From NCBI GenBank assembly GCA_019683805.1, contig JADGHQ010000020.1, positions 1 through 39,989 of the forward strand: 39,989 nt of DNA, given 5' to 3'. A program made the translations under genes and the position numbers. The DNA comes from Thermoleophilaceae bacterium (lineage in GTDB: Bacteria > Actinomycetota > Thermoleophilia > Solirubrobacterales > Thermoleophilaceae). Positions within the stretch are counted from its first letter, which is position 1; every line of letters starts with the position of its first letter. Of the stretch, positions 31,539 to 39,009 are shown piece after piece. The notes under the pieces were generated by a model. The model did no database searches, was not told the DNA's origin, and worked only from the letters and a program-made list of their open reading frames with translations.

Positions 31539-32421
31539 CGATCCTCCTGAGCCGCTCCGGCACGAGCCCGCCCGACCGGAAGTACAGGAACCCGAGCAGC
31601 GCCGCCCCCACCACCAGGATCCGCAGCCCGCCCGCGTTCTCCGACGGGATGTCGAAGACGTCGTCGATGAAGCGCGTGACGTCGAAGAGGAGCTGGACGA
31701 TCGCCGCGCCCGCGATCACGCCGAAGGCGTTCCCGAGCCCGCCGACGACCACCATGGTCCACACCAGGAAGGTCGCGAACGGCTCGAGCTGGCCGGGCCC
31801 GATGAACGAGATGTAGTGCGTGTAGAGAGAGCCGGCGAGGGCCGCCATGGGGGCGCTGATCGCCATCACGCGCACCTTCGCGCCGACCACGTCGTGCCCC
31901 AGGGAGGCGGCGAGATCGGGCTGCTCCCGCACGAGGCGCAGCACCCGCCCGAACTGCGCGCCGGTGACGCGCTGCGACACCCACCAGCAGAGCGCGAGGA
32001 CGAGCGCGGCCAGCCCGAGCCAGGCGAGGTCGCGGCTCTGCGGCCCGAGCCCGGAGAAGAAGCCCGGGACCGCGCTGATCCCCTGCGGGCCGCGCGTCAG
32101 CGAGTCGGTGTTGAGCGCGACGAGCCGCAGCAGCTCGGCGAGAGCGAGCGTCGCGATCGCCCAGTACTCGGCCGCGAGCGTGCGGCCGAGGCGACCGACC
32201 GCGGCGCCGGCGGCGGCCGCGAGCACGAGCCCGATCGCCATCCCGAGCGGCCACGGCGCGCCGTGCATCGTCGAGATGCCGGTCGCGTAGGCGCCGATCC
32301 CGAAGAACCCGACCAGGCCGAAGTTCAGGAGCCCCGTCGCGCCCGCCTGCAGGTTGAGGCTGATCGCGAGGATGCCGTAGATCGCCGCGACGACCGCGAC
32401 GCCGAGCAGGAAGTCAAGCAC
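31525..32421 (-). CDS. livM: Branched-chain amino acid-type ABC transporter permease LivM
   Basis: The 298-aa permease has about eight membrane helices. ISLNLQAGATGLLNFGLVGF and FFGIGAYATGI are the LivM start pattern; GHDVVGAKVRVMAISAPMAA is the cytoplasmic coupling loop, and MVVVGGLGNAFGVIAGA the late conserved segment. The GTG start overlaps livH by 8 bases. It forms the membrane channel with LivH. Confidence 0.92.
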   Translation of the reverse strand: MLDFLLGVAVVAAIYGILAISLNLQAGATGLLNFGLVGFFGIGAYATGISTMHGAPWPLGMAIGLVLAAAAGAAVGRLGRTLAAEYWAIATLALAELLRLVALNTDSLTRGPQGISAVPGFFSGLGPQSRDLAWLGLAALVLALCWWVSQRVTGAQFGRVLRLVREQPDLAASLGHDVVGAKVRVMAISAPMAALAGSLYTHYISFIGPGQLEPFATFLVWTMVVVGGLGNAFGVIAGAAIVQLLFDVTRFIDDVFDIPSENAGGLRILVVGAALLGFLYFRSGGLVPERLRRIDARS

Positions 32422-33307
32422 GGCGGGCCTCCCTTCCGAACAGGCCCTGCGGCCTGTAGAGCAGGACGACGACGAGCATCACGAACCCGACCGCCGCGCG
32501 GTAGTCGACCGGAACGAAGCCGTCGCCGCCGACGAGCGAGCCGAAGTTGATCTTCAGCACCAGGTTCTCGACCAGCGCGAGCAGGTAGGCGGCGGCGACG
32601 GCGCCCCCCACGCTGCCGAGTCCGCCGAGCAGGGCCGCCGCGAAGACCGGCAGCAGGAGGCCGAACCCCATGTCGAGGCTCACCTGCGTGTCCATCGCCA
32701 GCAGCACTCCCGCGAGCGCGCCCAGCGCACCCGCGATGAACCAGGTCACGTCCGTGATCCGCTTGCGGTTGATGCCGGCGGCGGCGGCGAGCTCCGGGTT
32801 CGCGGACACCGCCCTGATCGACCGGCCGAGCGGGGTGAGCCGCAAGACGGCGATCAGGACGGCGAGCGCGACGGCGCTGATCGCGACCAGCCGCAGCTGC
32901 GTCGGCGTGACCAGCGCCCCGCCGATGTCGACCCCCCGCTCGAGCGGCAGATCGAGCTCCTTCGGGTCCGGCCCGGTGACAGTCTGGATCACCGCCCGCA
33001 CGAGGATGGACAGCGCGAGCGACCCGATCATCGCCATCGCGGCGCTGGAGCGGAGCAGCCGGACGAAGACCACGCGGTAGACGGCGACCGCGAGCAGTCC
33101 GACGGCGACGATGGCGATCAGCGCCTGCAGGAGGATGCCGACGCCGGCGACCGAGGCGACCAGGACCATCCCGTAGGCCCCGAGCGTGGCGAACTCGACC
33201 TGGGCGATGTTGGCGAAGCGGAGCACGCCGAACACCAACGTGAGGCCCACGGCGAGCAGCGCCAGCTCGGAGCCGCGGACGAGCGAGTCGACGATGACCT
33301 GTCCCAT
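32414..33307 (-). CDS. livH: Branched-chain amino acid-type ABC transporter permease LivH
   Basis: The 297-aa permease shows the LivH pattern: SELALLAVGLTLVFGVLRFA near the N-terminus, NIAQVEFATLGAYGM, PLGRSIRAVSANPELAAAAG as the coupling loop, and AALLGGLGSVGGAVAAAYLL late. About eight membrane helices are visible. The ATG at 33307 lies 34 bases after the livK stop. Confidence 0.92.
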   Translation of the reverse strand: MGQVIVDSLVRGSELALLAVGLTLVFGVLRFANIAQVEFATLGAYGMVLVASVAGVGILLQALIAIVAVGLLAVAVYRVVFVRLLRSSAAMAMIGSLALSILVRAVIQTVTGPDPKELDLPLERGVDIGGALVTPTQLRLVAISAVALAVLIAVLRLTPLGRSIRAVSANPELAAAAGINRKRITDVTWFIAGALGALAGVLLAMDTQVSLDMGFGLLLPVFAAALLGGLGSVGGAVAAAYLLALVENLVLKINFGSLVGGDGFVPVDYRAAVGFVMLVVVLLYRPQGLFGREARRA

Positions 33308-33341
33308 GACGGCGAGTCGTGAGCGGTCCGGGCAGGTGCGC

Positions 33342-34541
33342 TCAGGCCTCGGGCCCGCGCACCTCGCCTTCCTCGGACACCTTGCCGTCCTTCATCGTCG
33401 CGATCAGGTACGGCTGCTCGCTGCGCTGGTTGTGCGCGTCGAACGAGATCGCTCCCGTGACGCCCTCGTAGCGCTTGCCGACCGTGGCGAGCGCGTCGCG
33501 GATCTTGGCGGGATCCACGCTGCCGGCCTGGTTGATCGCCTTCGCGGCCATCGTGACGGCGTCGTAGGTGTAGCCGCTGAAGCTGGTCCGGAATCCCTCG
33601 CCGTACTTCGCCTCGTAGGCGGACTTGTACGCCGAGCCGTTCGGGCCGATGTAGTTGACGTCCATGCCCTGCTGGCCGTCGACGGCCCTCGGGTCGGAGT
33701 CGGTAGTGCACATCGTGAGGTAGATCCCGAAGAACTTCCTCGGGTCCATCCCGAGCTGGTACGCCTCCTTGTTGATCGTCGCGGCCTCCTTGCCGTAGGC
33801 CGAGTAGATGACGATGTCGGCGTTCGCGGACTTCAGCCGCTGAAGCTCCTGGCGGTAGTCGGACTGGCCCTCCGTGTAGAGGAGCGACTGGACGATCTGC
33901 CCGCCGCTCTGCTGGAGCGCCGCGCGCGTCGCCTTCAGGAGGCCGGTGCCGTATGCGTTGTTCGGCGCGAGGAAGGCGACCTTGTGGTAGCCGGCCTGCA
34001 CGAGCTTCTCGGCCGTGAACTTGCCGGCGATGTTGTCGAGGCCGATGACCGAGAAAGAGAAGTCGCCGATCTTGGCGATGTCCGGCGAGGACGAGCCGGC
34101 GTTGATGTGGACGACCTTGCGCTGCTGGAGGTACTGCCCGATCGGGATCGTGTTGCCCGACGAGTACTCGCCGATGACGACCGGGGTCTTGTCGACCGAC
34201 ACCAGCTTGCGCGCTGCGTTCACGGCGGATGCGGCCTGGCCCTCGGAGTCCTCGACCTTCACGACGAGCTTCTTCCCGAGCACGCCCCCGCCCGAGTTGA
34301 TCTTGTCGACCGCGAGCTCGATCCCTCGCTGCTGGTCCTTGCCGATCGTGGCGCTCGCCCCGGTGAGCGGGAGCACGGCTCCGATCGTGACCTGACCCTT
34401 GAGCTCGGGGTTCACCTTCGGCGTGGCCTGGGCGGCGCTCGACTTCGAGTCGTCGCCTGAGCCGCAAGCGGCCAGACCGACGGTGAGCGCAGCGACGGCC
34501 GCGGTGGCGACCGCGCGGCGCGCGGCATGACGAAACGGCAT
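33342..34541 (-). CDS. livK: Branched-chain amino acid-type ABC transporter substrate-binding lipoprotein LivK
   Basis: The 399-aa extracellular binding protein has a lipoprotein signal (RRAVATAAVAALTVGLAAC, lipidated Cys26) and then a type I periplasmic-binding fold: VTIGAVLPLTGASATIGKDQ, RGIELAVDKINSGGGVLGKK, VVIGEYSSGNTIPIGQY, and HINAGSSSPDI. The ligand pocket segments (YSSGNT, NAYGTG) are of the LivK/leucine-binding type, but the ligand cannot be fixed. The ATG at 34541 follows GGAGGGAG. A longer open frame to 34610 would run across the promoter and is rejected. It is the first gene of the 13-gene unit. Confidence 0.92.
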   Translation of the reverse strand: MPFRHAARRAVATAAVAALTVGLAACGSGDDSKSSAAQATPKVNPELKGQVTIGAVLPLTGASATIGKDQQRGIELAVDKINSGGGVLGKKLVVKVEDSEGQAASAVNAARKLVSVDKTPVVIGEYSSGNTIPIGQYLQQRKVVHINAGSSSPDIAKIGDFSFSVIGLDNIAGKFTAEKLVQAGYHKVAFLAPNNAYGTGLLKATRAALQQSGGQIVQSLLYTEGQSDYRQELQRLKSANADIVIYSAYGKEAATINKEAYQLGMDPRKFFGIYLTMCTTDSDPRAVDGQQGMDVNYIGPNGSAYKSAYEAKYGEGFRTSFSGYTYDAVTMAAKAINQAGSVDPAKIRDALATVGKRYEGVTGAISFDAHNQRSEQPYLIATMKDGKVSEEGEVRGPEA

Positions 34542-34581
34542 CTCTCTCTCCCTCCAACCTGTCGGTATGGGACGGCGGGGA

Positions 34582-34610
34582 GTTCTACATACAACTTCGC
34601 ATACTGTCAA
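34582..34610 (-). promoter_or_regulatory. livK promoter with operator-like direct repeat in the spacer
   Basis: On the minus strand a perfect -35 TTGACA (34610-34605) is followed by a 17-base spacer and -10 TAGAAC (34587-34582). The spacer contains GTATGC-N6-GTATGT, the same 12-base-period repeat as before the racemase gene. A protein bound there would cover both polymerase contacts. Transcription would start near 34575, giving a leader of about 35 bases. Confidence 0.7.
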
Positions 34611-34674
34611 GTGTGCGAGTTGGAATCCGAGATTGCGTGCAGTCGTCGAGCGTTCGGCGTCCGCTCGCTACTGA

Positions 34675-34712
34675 GCGCGAAGACGCGCAGACTCCGCGGG
34701 CCCGAAGGCCCG
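34675..34712 (-). terminator. Tandem hairpins after the gntR gene
   Basis: On the minus strand CGGGCC-TTCG-GGCCCG (34712-34697), a stem closed by the very stable UUCG tetraloop, begins 19 bases after the gntR stop. It is followed by a second hairpin GCGCG-TCTT-CGCGC (34688-34675). No T run is present. Together they probably separate gntR from the livK promoter. Confidence 0.55.
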
Positions 34713-34730
34713 GCGCGGCGGAACCGGCGC

Positions 34731-35426
34731 TCAGCGGAGCTTCGAGAGCGTGACGTCGCGCGCCTCGAGGATGTGGCGCACCATCGCCTGCTCGGCTGCG
34801 CGCGAGTCGCGCGCCTGCAGGGCCCGGACGATCTCGTCGTGGCCCTCGATCGAGGCGAGCGCCTCTTCCTCGGTGTAGATGGCGGCGATGCGGTAGTTGA
34901 AGAAGAACTCGCGGTTCTGCCGCACGAGGTGGCGGAGGCGCTCGTTTCCCGACGCCTCGACGATCGCGTCGTGGAAGGCGTCGTTCACCTCGACGAGGCG
35001 CGTTCGGGGCGCCTCGATCAGCTCCGGCTCCGCGACACCCTCGAGCTCGGCGATGTGCGCGATCTGCTCGTCCGTGGCGCGGGCGGCGGCGAGGAACGCG
35101 GCCATCCCCTCGAGCGCCGCGCGAACCTCGTAGATCTCGCTGATCTCCTCGGGAGTGTGCTCGCGCACGACCCAACCGCGCCGACGGCTGGTCACAAGGC
35201 CCTCCGCTGCGAGCCTCGCCAGGCTCTCGCGGAGGGGCGTGCGGCTCACGTTGAGCCACTCGGCGAGCTCGGCCTCGACGAGCCGCTCGTTGGGACGGAA
35301 CTCACCGCGGACGATCGCGTCCCTGAGCCGCTCGTAGGCTCCTGCTGCCAGCGAGACACGCCTGCCGTCGGACGCCGCGGACCGGCGACGGGGCGCGCCC
35401 GCCTCCGTGCGCGCTCGTCCTGGCAT
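34731..35426 (-). CDS. GntR-family regulator with FCD domain
   Basis: The 231-aa protein has a winged helix (about 25-95): YERLRDAIVRGEFRPNERLV, AEWLNVSRTPLRESLARLAA, then EGLVTSRRRGWVVREHTP. The FCD ligand domain follows (about 105-225), with metal-type residues in NDAFHDAIVEASGNERL, GHDEIVRALQARD and MVRHILE. FCD regulators usually bind an organic acid or amino acid and repress transport and catabolic genes. It lies directly upstream of livK in the same direction. A -10-like TATACT (35439-35434) ends 7 bases before the ATG, so the message may be leaderless. A GTATAC-N6-GCATGC repeat overlaps this region, as expected for self-control. Confidence 0.85.
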   Translation of the reverse strand: MPGRARTEAGAPRRRSAASDGRRVSLAAGAYERLRDAIVRGEFRPNERLVEAELAEWLNVSRTPLRESLARLAAEGLVTSRRRGWVVREHTPEEISEIYEVRAALEGMAAFLAAARATDEQIAHIAELEGVAEPELIEAPRTRLVEVNDAFHDAIVEASGNERLRHLVRQNREFFFNYRIAAIYTEEEALASIEGHDEIVRALQARDSRAAEQAMVRHILEARDVTLSKLR

Positions 35427-35440
35427 GCCAGCGAGTATAC
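35423..35440 (-). promoter_or_regulatory. gntR -10 element and repeat across the start codon
   Basis: The minus strand reads GTATAC-N6-GCATGC. TATACT inside it is a good -10, and the ATG of gntR lies inside the second hexamer. No good -35 is seen (GTGCGA or TGCGAA at about the right place). The 12-base period is the same as at livK and the racemase gene, each half differing from GTATGC by one base. Confidence 0.5.
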
Positions 35441-35661
35441 GGAGTGGCGTGGCGGCTTCGCACCTTCCCGCGACGGCAGCGACTCGCTGCTGCCGCGCCC
35501 CTGCGCCCGCCTTCTCGAGCGCGCCCCCCTCGTGACCGAGTACGGTCGGGGGAGACAGCCCGCCGGTCGGTCCGGAGGGGCTATGGAGGACGGTGTGACA
35601 GACCCCGCACGCAGCCAGTCAGCGGCCCCCGCCGGGTCGACGGATCCGCGACCTCCAGCGC
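35441..35661. other. Region upstream of the unrecognised 295-aa gene
   Basis: GGAGGGG followed by an ATG at 35583 gives a good translation signal, opening a 71-residue frame (MEDGVTDPARSQ) that runs to 35798 in another frame than the downstream gene. Either it is a small or spurious frame, or the true gene starts here and a frameshift separates the parts. No promoter is clear. Confidence 0.3.
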
Positions 35662-36549
35662 GTGCATGCGCTGCCGATCATGGGGGCGATGGGGTACGAC
35701 GCCAAGAGCTTCGCGCGCGAGGGCGGCGAGTCGCGCCGCTTCGGCAGGCGCGGGGGCCTGTCCGGGATCGGAGCCGGGGTGGCCGGCGGCGAGGGTGAGT
35801 ACGTCCTCTACGAGGAGCAGCTCGGCGTCTACCTCGCCATGCGGCCGGGCCCCGACGGCTGGCTGATCGAGAGCCGCGCCACGCCCGACGGCGAGGCGCT
35901 CGCGACCTTCAAGCGCCCGCTCGTGCACGTGCTCGAGTGGCTGACGAGCGAGAAGGCGGCCTGGGCGCTGAGCTCGCACCGCGACAAGCTCGAGGCGGTG
36001 CGCGCCGCCGCGCTCGAGCTGCTCCGATCCGTTCCGCCGGGGTCCTTCATCGGCGACGAGGAGGTGAGCGCCGTGGAGCTTGCCGCCGAGCGGATGCAGG
36101 TGCTCCGCCGCGACCTCGACGAGGCGGTGGACCAGGACGTCAGAGCGGAGCGCTGGCGCCGCCTCGGCGAGCGCGTGGCGCCGGGTGCGCCGGGCCTGGA
36201 CGAGGAGGGGCCCATCGCGAGCTTCGAGGGCGCTCGCGGCGGGCGCCCCGTGATCTGCGACCTCGAGCCGTCCGGCTGGCGCCTGCGCGGGTCGGGCGCG
36301 AGCGTGTCGCTGGTGGAGGTCATCGCGCTGCTGCCGCCGCGGGACCGGCGCGCCGCCATCGAGCGCCACCACCGCGCCCTCGAGCTGGCGCGCCGGGTCG
36401 CGATGCGCCTGCTCGAGGAGGTGCCGCTCGGCGACTGGATCGAGGTGCTCGACACCGCCGCCGCCATGTACACGTTCGCCGGGCTCGCGCGCGAGCTCGA
36501 GAACGCGCTCGCCTCGCGCGCCTCGGCGGCGGACGTGCCGCTCGCCTGA
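35662..36549 (+). CDS. Protein of unknown function (295 aa)
   Basis: I do not recognise this protein. It is acidic to neutral and soluble. The N-terminus (SFAREGGESRRFGRRGGLSG) is Gly/Arg-rich and probably disordered. Residues about 45-85 (EYVLYEEQLGVYLAMRPGPD, then WLIESRATPDGE) look like a small beta unit, and the rest is largely helical: LVHVLEWLTSEKAAWALSSH, AVELAAERMQVLRRDLDEAV, and RHHRALELARRVAMRLLEEV. No membrane helix or catalytic motif is visible. The start could be GTG 35662, ATG 35680 or ATG 35689, the last with GGGGG just upstream. Codon use is normal, so it is likely real. It is convergent with phoU (12-base gap). Confidence 0.6.
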   Translation: MHALPIMGAMGYDAKSFAREGGESRRFGRRGGLSGIGAGVAGGEGEYVLYEEQLGVYLAMRPGPDGWLIESRATPDGEALATFKRPLVHVLEWLTSEKAAWALSSHRDKLEAVRAAALELLRSVPPGSFIGDEEVSAVELAAERMQVLRRDLDEAVDQDVRAERWRRLGERVAPGAPGLDEEGPIASFEGARGGRPVICDLEPSGWRLRGSGASVSLVEVIALLPPRDRRAAIERHHRALELARRVAMRLLEEVPLGDWIEVLDTAAAMYTFAGLARELENALASRASAADVPLA

Positions 36550-36561
36550 CCCGCCGGGCCG

Positions 36562-37263
36562 CTAGCCGGTCGTGCCCGGGGACAGCTCCGGGTGCGAGGC
36601 GTCCTGGAACTCGCGGAAGAGCCCCGTGACCACGAAGGCGGTCTGCTCGCCGATGTCCACCGCGTTGTCGCCGATCCGCTCGATGCTGCGCGACATCAGC
36701 ATCATCAGCATCGACCACTCGCGCGCGTCGGCGTCGTCGCCGCAGGCGAGCACCTCGCGGAAGATCTCGCGGTTGAGGCGGTCGATCACGTCGTCCTGGC
36801 GCACCAGGTCCTCCGCCAGCGCCACGTCGCGCGAGGCGAAAGCCTGCTTCGCCTGCGCCACCTGCGAGCCGGCCTGCCGCCCCATGCGGAGCAGGCGGTC
36901 GAGGATCTCGGGCTCGCGGGGCGGCTCGTGCCCGGCGACCGGGATCAGCTTGGCGACGTTCACGCACTGGTCCCCCATGCGCTCCACGTGCTTGACGACG
37001 TCGAGCAGGGCGGCGACGAGCCGCAGGTCCGTGGCCACCGGCGCCTGGCGCGCGAGCAGCGACAGGATGCCCTGGTGCACCTCGAGGTAGCGGCCGTCGA
37101 TGCGGTCGTCGTCGGCGACCACCATCGCCGCCAGCTCGATGTCCTGGTGCTCGAGCGCCTCCATCACGCGCGCGAGAGCCTGCACCACCATGTCGAGCCC
37201 GCCGAGCGCCTGCTCCTCGAGCAGCCGCAGCTCCTCCCTGAAGTGCACGCGCGTCCCGGTCAC
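36562..37263 (-). CDS. phoU: Phosphate signalling protein PhoU
   Basis: The 233-aa protein consists of two PhoU three-helix repeats. Metal-binding E/DxxxD patterns are seen: VADDDRIDGRYLEV and VKHVERMGDQCVNVAKLI in the first half; VRQDDVIDRLNREIF and SRSIERIGDNAVDIGEQ in the second. It restrains phosphate uptake and signals phosphate status to a two-component kinase. The GTG start at 37263 is 4 bases after the pstB stop, so it is part of the pst operon. Confidence 0.93.
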   Translation of the reverse strand: MTGTRVHFREELRLLEEQALGGLDMVVQALARVMEALEHQDIELAAMVVADDDRIDGRYLEVHQGILSLLARQAPVATDLRLVAALLDVVKHVERMGDQCVNVAKLIPVAGHEPPREPEILDRLLRMGRQAGSQVAQAKQAFASRDVALAEDLVRQDDVIDRLNREIFREVLACGDDADAREWSMLMMLMSRSIERIGDNAVDIGEQTAFVVTGLFREFQDASHPELSPGTTG

Positions 37264-37267
37264 CGGA

Positions 37268-38149
37268 TCACCCGAACTTCCCGGTCACGTACTGCTCGGT
37301 GCGCTCGTCGTCGGGGTTCGTGAACATCTTCTCCGTCGGCCCGACCTCGACGAGCTCGCCGTCGAGCATGAACGCCGTGGCGTCGGCGACGCGCGCCGCC
37401 TGCTGCATGTTGTGGGTGACGATGACGATCGTGTAGCGCTCCTTCAGCTCCTCGACGAGCTCCTCGATGCGCAGGGTGGAGATCGGGTCGAGCGCGGATG
37501 CCGGCTCGTCCATGAGGATCACCTCGGGCTCCACCGCCAGCGTGCGCGCGATGCAGAGGCGCTGCTGCTGGCCGCCCGAGAGGGAGACCCCGGGGCTCTT
37601 GAGCCGGTCCTTCACCTCGTCCCAGAGCCCGGCGGCGCGCAGCGACCTCTCCACGCGCTCGTGCAGGTCCGCGCCCTTCGCGCCGGTCAGCCGCAGCCCC
37701 GCGGCCACGTTGTCGAAGATCGACATGGTCGGGAACGGGTTGGGCTTCTGGAAGACCATGCCCACGAGCCGGCGCACGGCCACGACGTCGACCCGCTCGT
37801 CGTAGAGGTTCACGCCGTCCAGCACCACCTCGCCCTCGGCGCGCGCCCCCGGAACCTCCTCGTGCATGCGGTTGATGCAGCGGACCAGCGTGGACTTCCC
37901 GCACCCGGACGGGCCGATGATCGCCGTCGCCCTGTTCGGCTCGAGCTCGAGCGTCAGGCCCTTCACCGCGTGCCGGTCGCCGTACCAGGCGTGCAGGTCG
38001 CGGATCGAGACGCGCCGCGCCGCGGTGCGCGGCCGCGGCACCGTGGTCGCTGCAGCTCCCTCGTTCTCGCCGCGCTCCAGGCGGGGCGCGCGCGGGCACG
38101 GGGTGTGCGCGGTCCCGGACGCCGTTTCCCCTGCGTTCTCGAACGTCAT
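37268..38149 (-). CDS. pstB: Phosphate ABC transporter ATP-binding protein PstB
   Basis: The 293-aa ATPase of the high-affinity phosphate importer has Walker [27 protein letters not shown] (the PstB-specific Q-loop text), signature [16 protein letters not shown], Walker [14 protein letters not shown] and [10 protein letters not shown]. An N-terminal extension of about 45 residues precedes the conserved start ([20 protein letters not shown]); a start inside it is possible. The ATG overlaps the pstA stop (ATGA). Confidence 0.94.
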   Translation of the reverse strand: MTFENAGETASGTAHTPCPRAPRLERGENEGAAATTVPRPRTAARRVSIRDLHAWYGDRHAVKGLTLELEPNRATAIIGPSGCGKSTLVRCINRMHEEVPGARAEGEVVLDGVNLYDERVDVVAVRRLVGMVFQKPNPFPTMSIFDNVAAGLRLTGAKGADLHERVERSLRAAGLWDEVKDRLKSPGVSLSGGQQQRLCIARTLAVEPEVILMDEPASALDPISTLRIEELVEELKERYTIVIVTHNMQQAARVADATAFMLDGELVEVGPTEKMFTNPDDERTEQYVTGKFG

Positions 38150-39009
38150 GTCAGGCGGCTCCTTCTCGCCACGAGGCGGGCGACGACGGTCAGCAGCAGG
38201 ATCATCAGCACGAGCGTGAGCGCCGCCCCCCAGGCGCGCTCCACGAGACGATCGCTCGGCTGGGTGATGTCGTTGAAGATCTGGATCGGCAGGGAGTTCA
38301 TGCGCTGGCCGAGGTCGTAGCTCGTGCCGCTCACGACCGCGGAGGTGAAGAGCAGCGGCGCGGTCTCGCCGGCGGCGCGCGCCACCGCGAGCAGGGCGCC
38401 CGTGACGAGTCCCGGCAGCGCCGTCGGGAGCACGACCCGCGCGACCACGCGCCAGCGCGGCGCGCCGAGCGCGAGCGCCGCCTCGCGCAGCGAGCCAGGC
38501 ACGAGCAGGAGCACCACCTCCGCCGAGCGCGTCACCACCGGGAGCATCAGCAGCGCGAGCGCGACGGACCCCTTCCAGCCGGCGAAGCCTCCGCCGAAGC
38601 CGCTCAGCACGAGCGTGATGTAGATGAACAGGCCGAAGACGATCGACGGCACGCCCGTCATCACGTCCACGAAGTACCTGACGGCCTTCCCGAACAGGCT
38701 CGCGCGCCCGTACTCGGTCAGGTAGAGCGCGACGCCTACGCCGAGCGGCACCGCGATCAGCGTTGCGAGCGCCACGATCTCGATGGTGCCGAGGACGGCG
38801 CTCCTGACGCCGCCCGGGTCGCCGAGGAACGCGCCCGTGGGGTCGGACGTGAAGAAGCTCACGCTGAGCGCGCCCGCGCCTTTCTTCACCAGGTAGTAGA
38901 GGACGAGCACGAGCGGAAGCATCGCGACGGCGGCGCCGAGCGCGAGCAGCCCGCGCGCGAGCGCGTCGGCGCGGCGGCGACGGGCGGACACGGCGGGGAG
39001 CACGCTCAT
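38146..39009 (-). CDS. pstA: Phosphate ABC transporter permease PstA
   Basis: The 287-aa permease has six membrane helices and is marked by [54 protein letters not shown] and the [23 protein letters not shown] loop, with [15 protein letters not shown] after it. The ATG overlaps the pstC stop (ATGA). Confidence 0.94.
   Translation of the reverse strand: MSVLPAVSARRRRADALARGLLALGAAVAMLPLVLVLYYLVKKGAGALSVSFFTSDPTGAFLGDPGGVRSAVLGTIEIVALATLIAVPLGVGVALYLTEYGRASLFGKAVRYFVDVMTGVPSIVFGLFIYITLVLSGFGGGFAGWKGSVALALLMLPVVTRSAEVVLLLVPGSLREAALALGAPRWRVVARVVLPTALPGLVTGALLAVARAAGETAPLLFTSAVVSGTSYDLGQRMNSLPIQIFNDITQPSDRLVERAWGAALTLVLMILLLTVVARLVARRSRLT

Noticed and set aside
34542-34610. A 23-residue N-terminal extension of LivK
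   Set aside because: It would cover the promoter; the ATG at 34541 has a Shine-Dalgarno and gives a proper lipoprotein signal.
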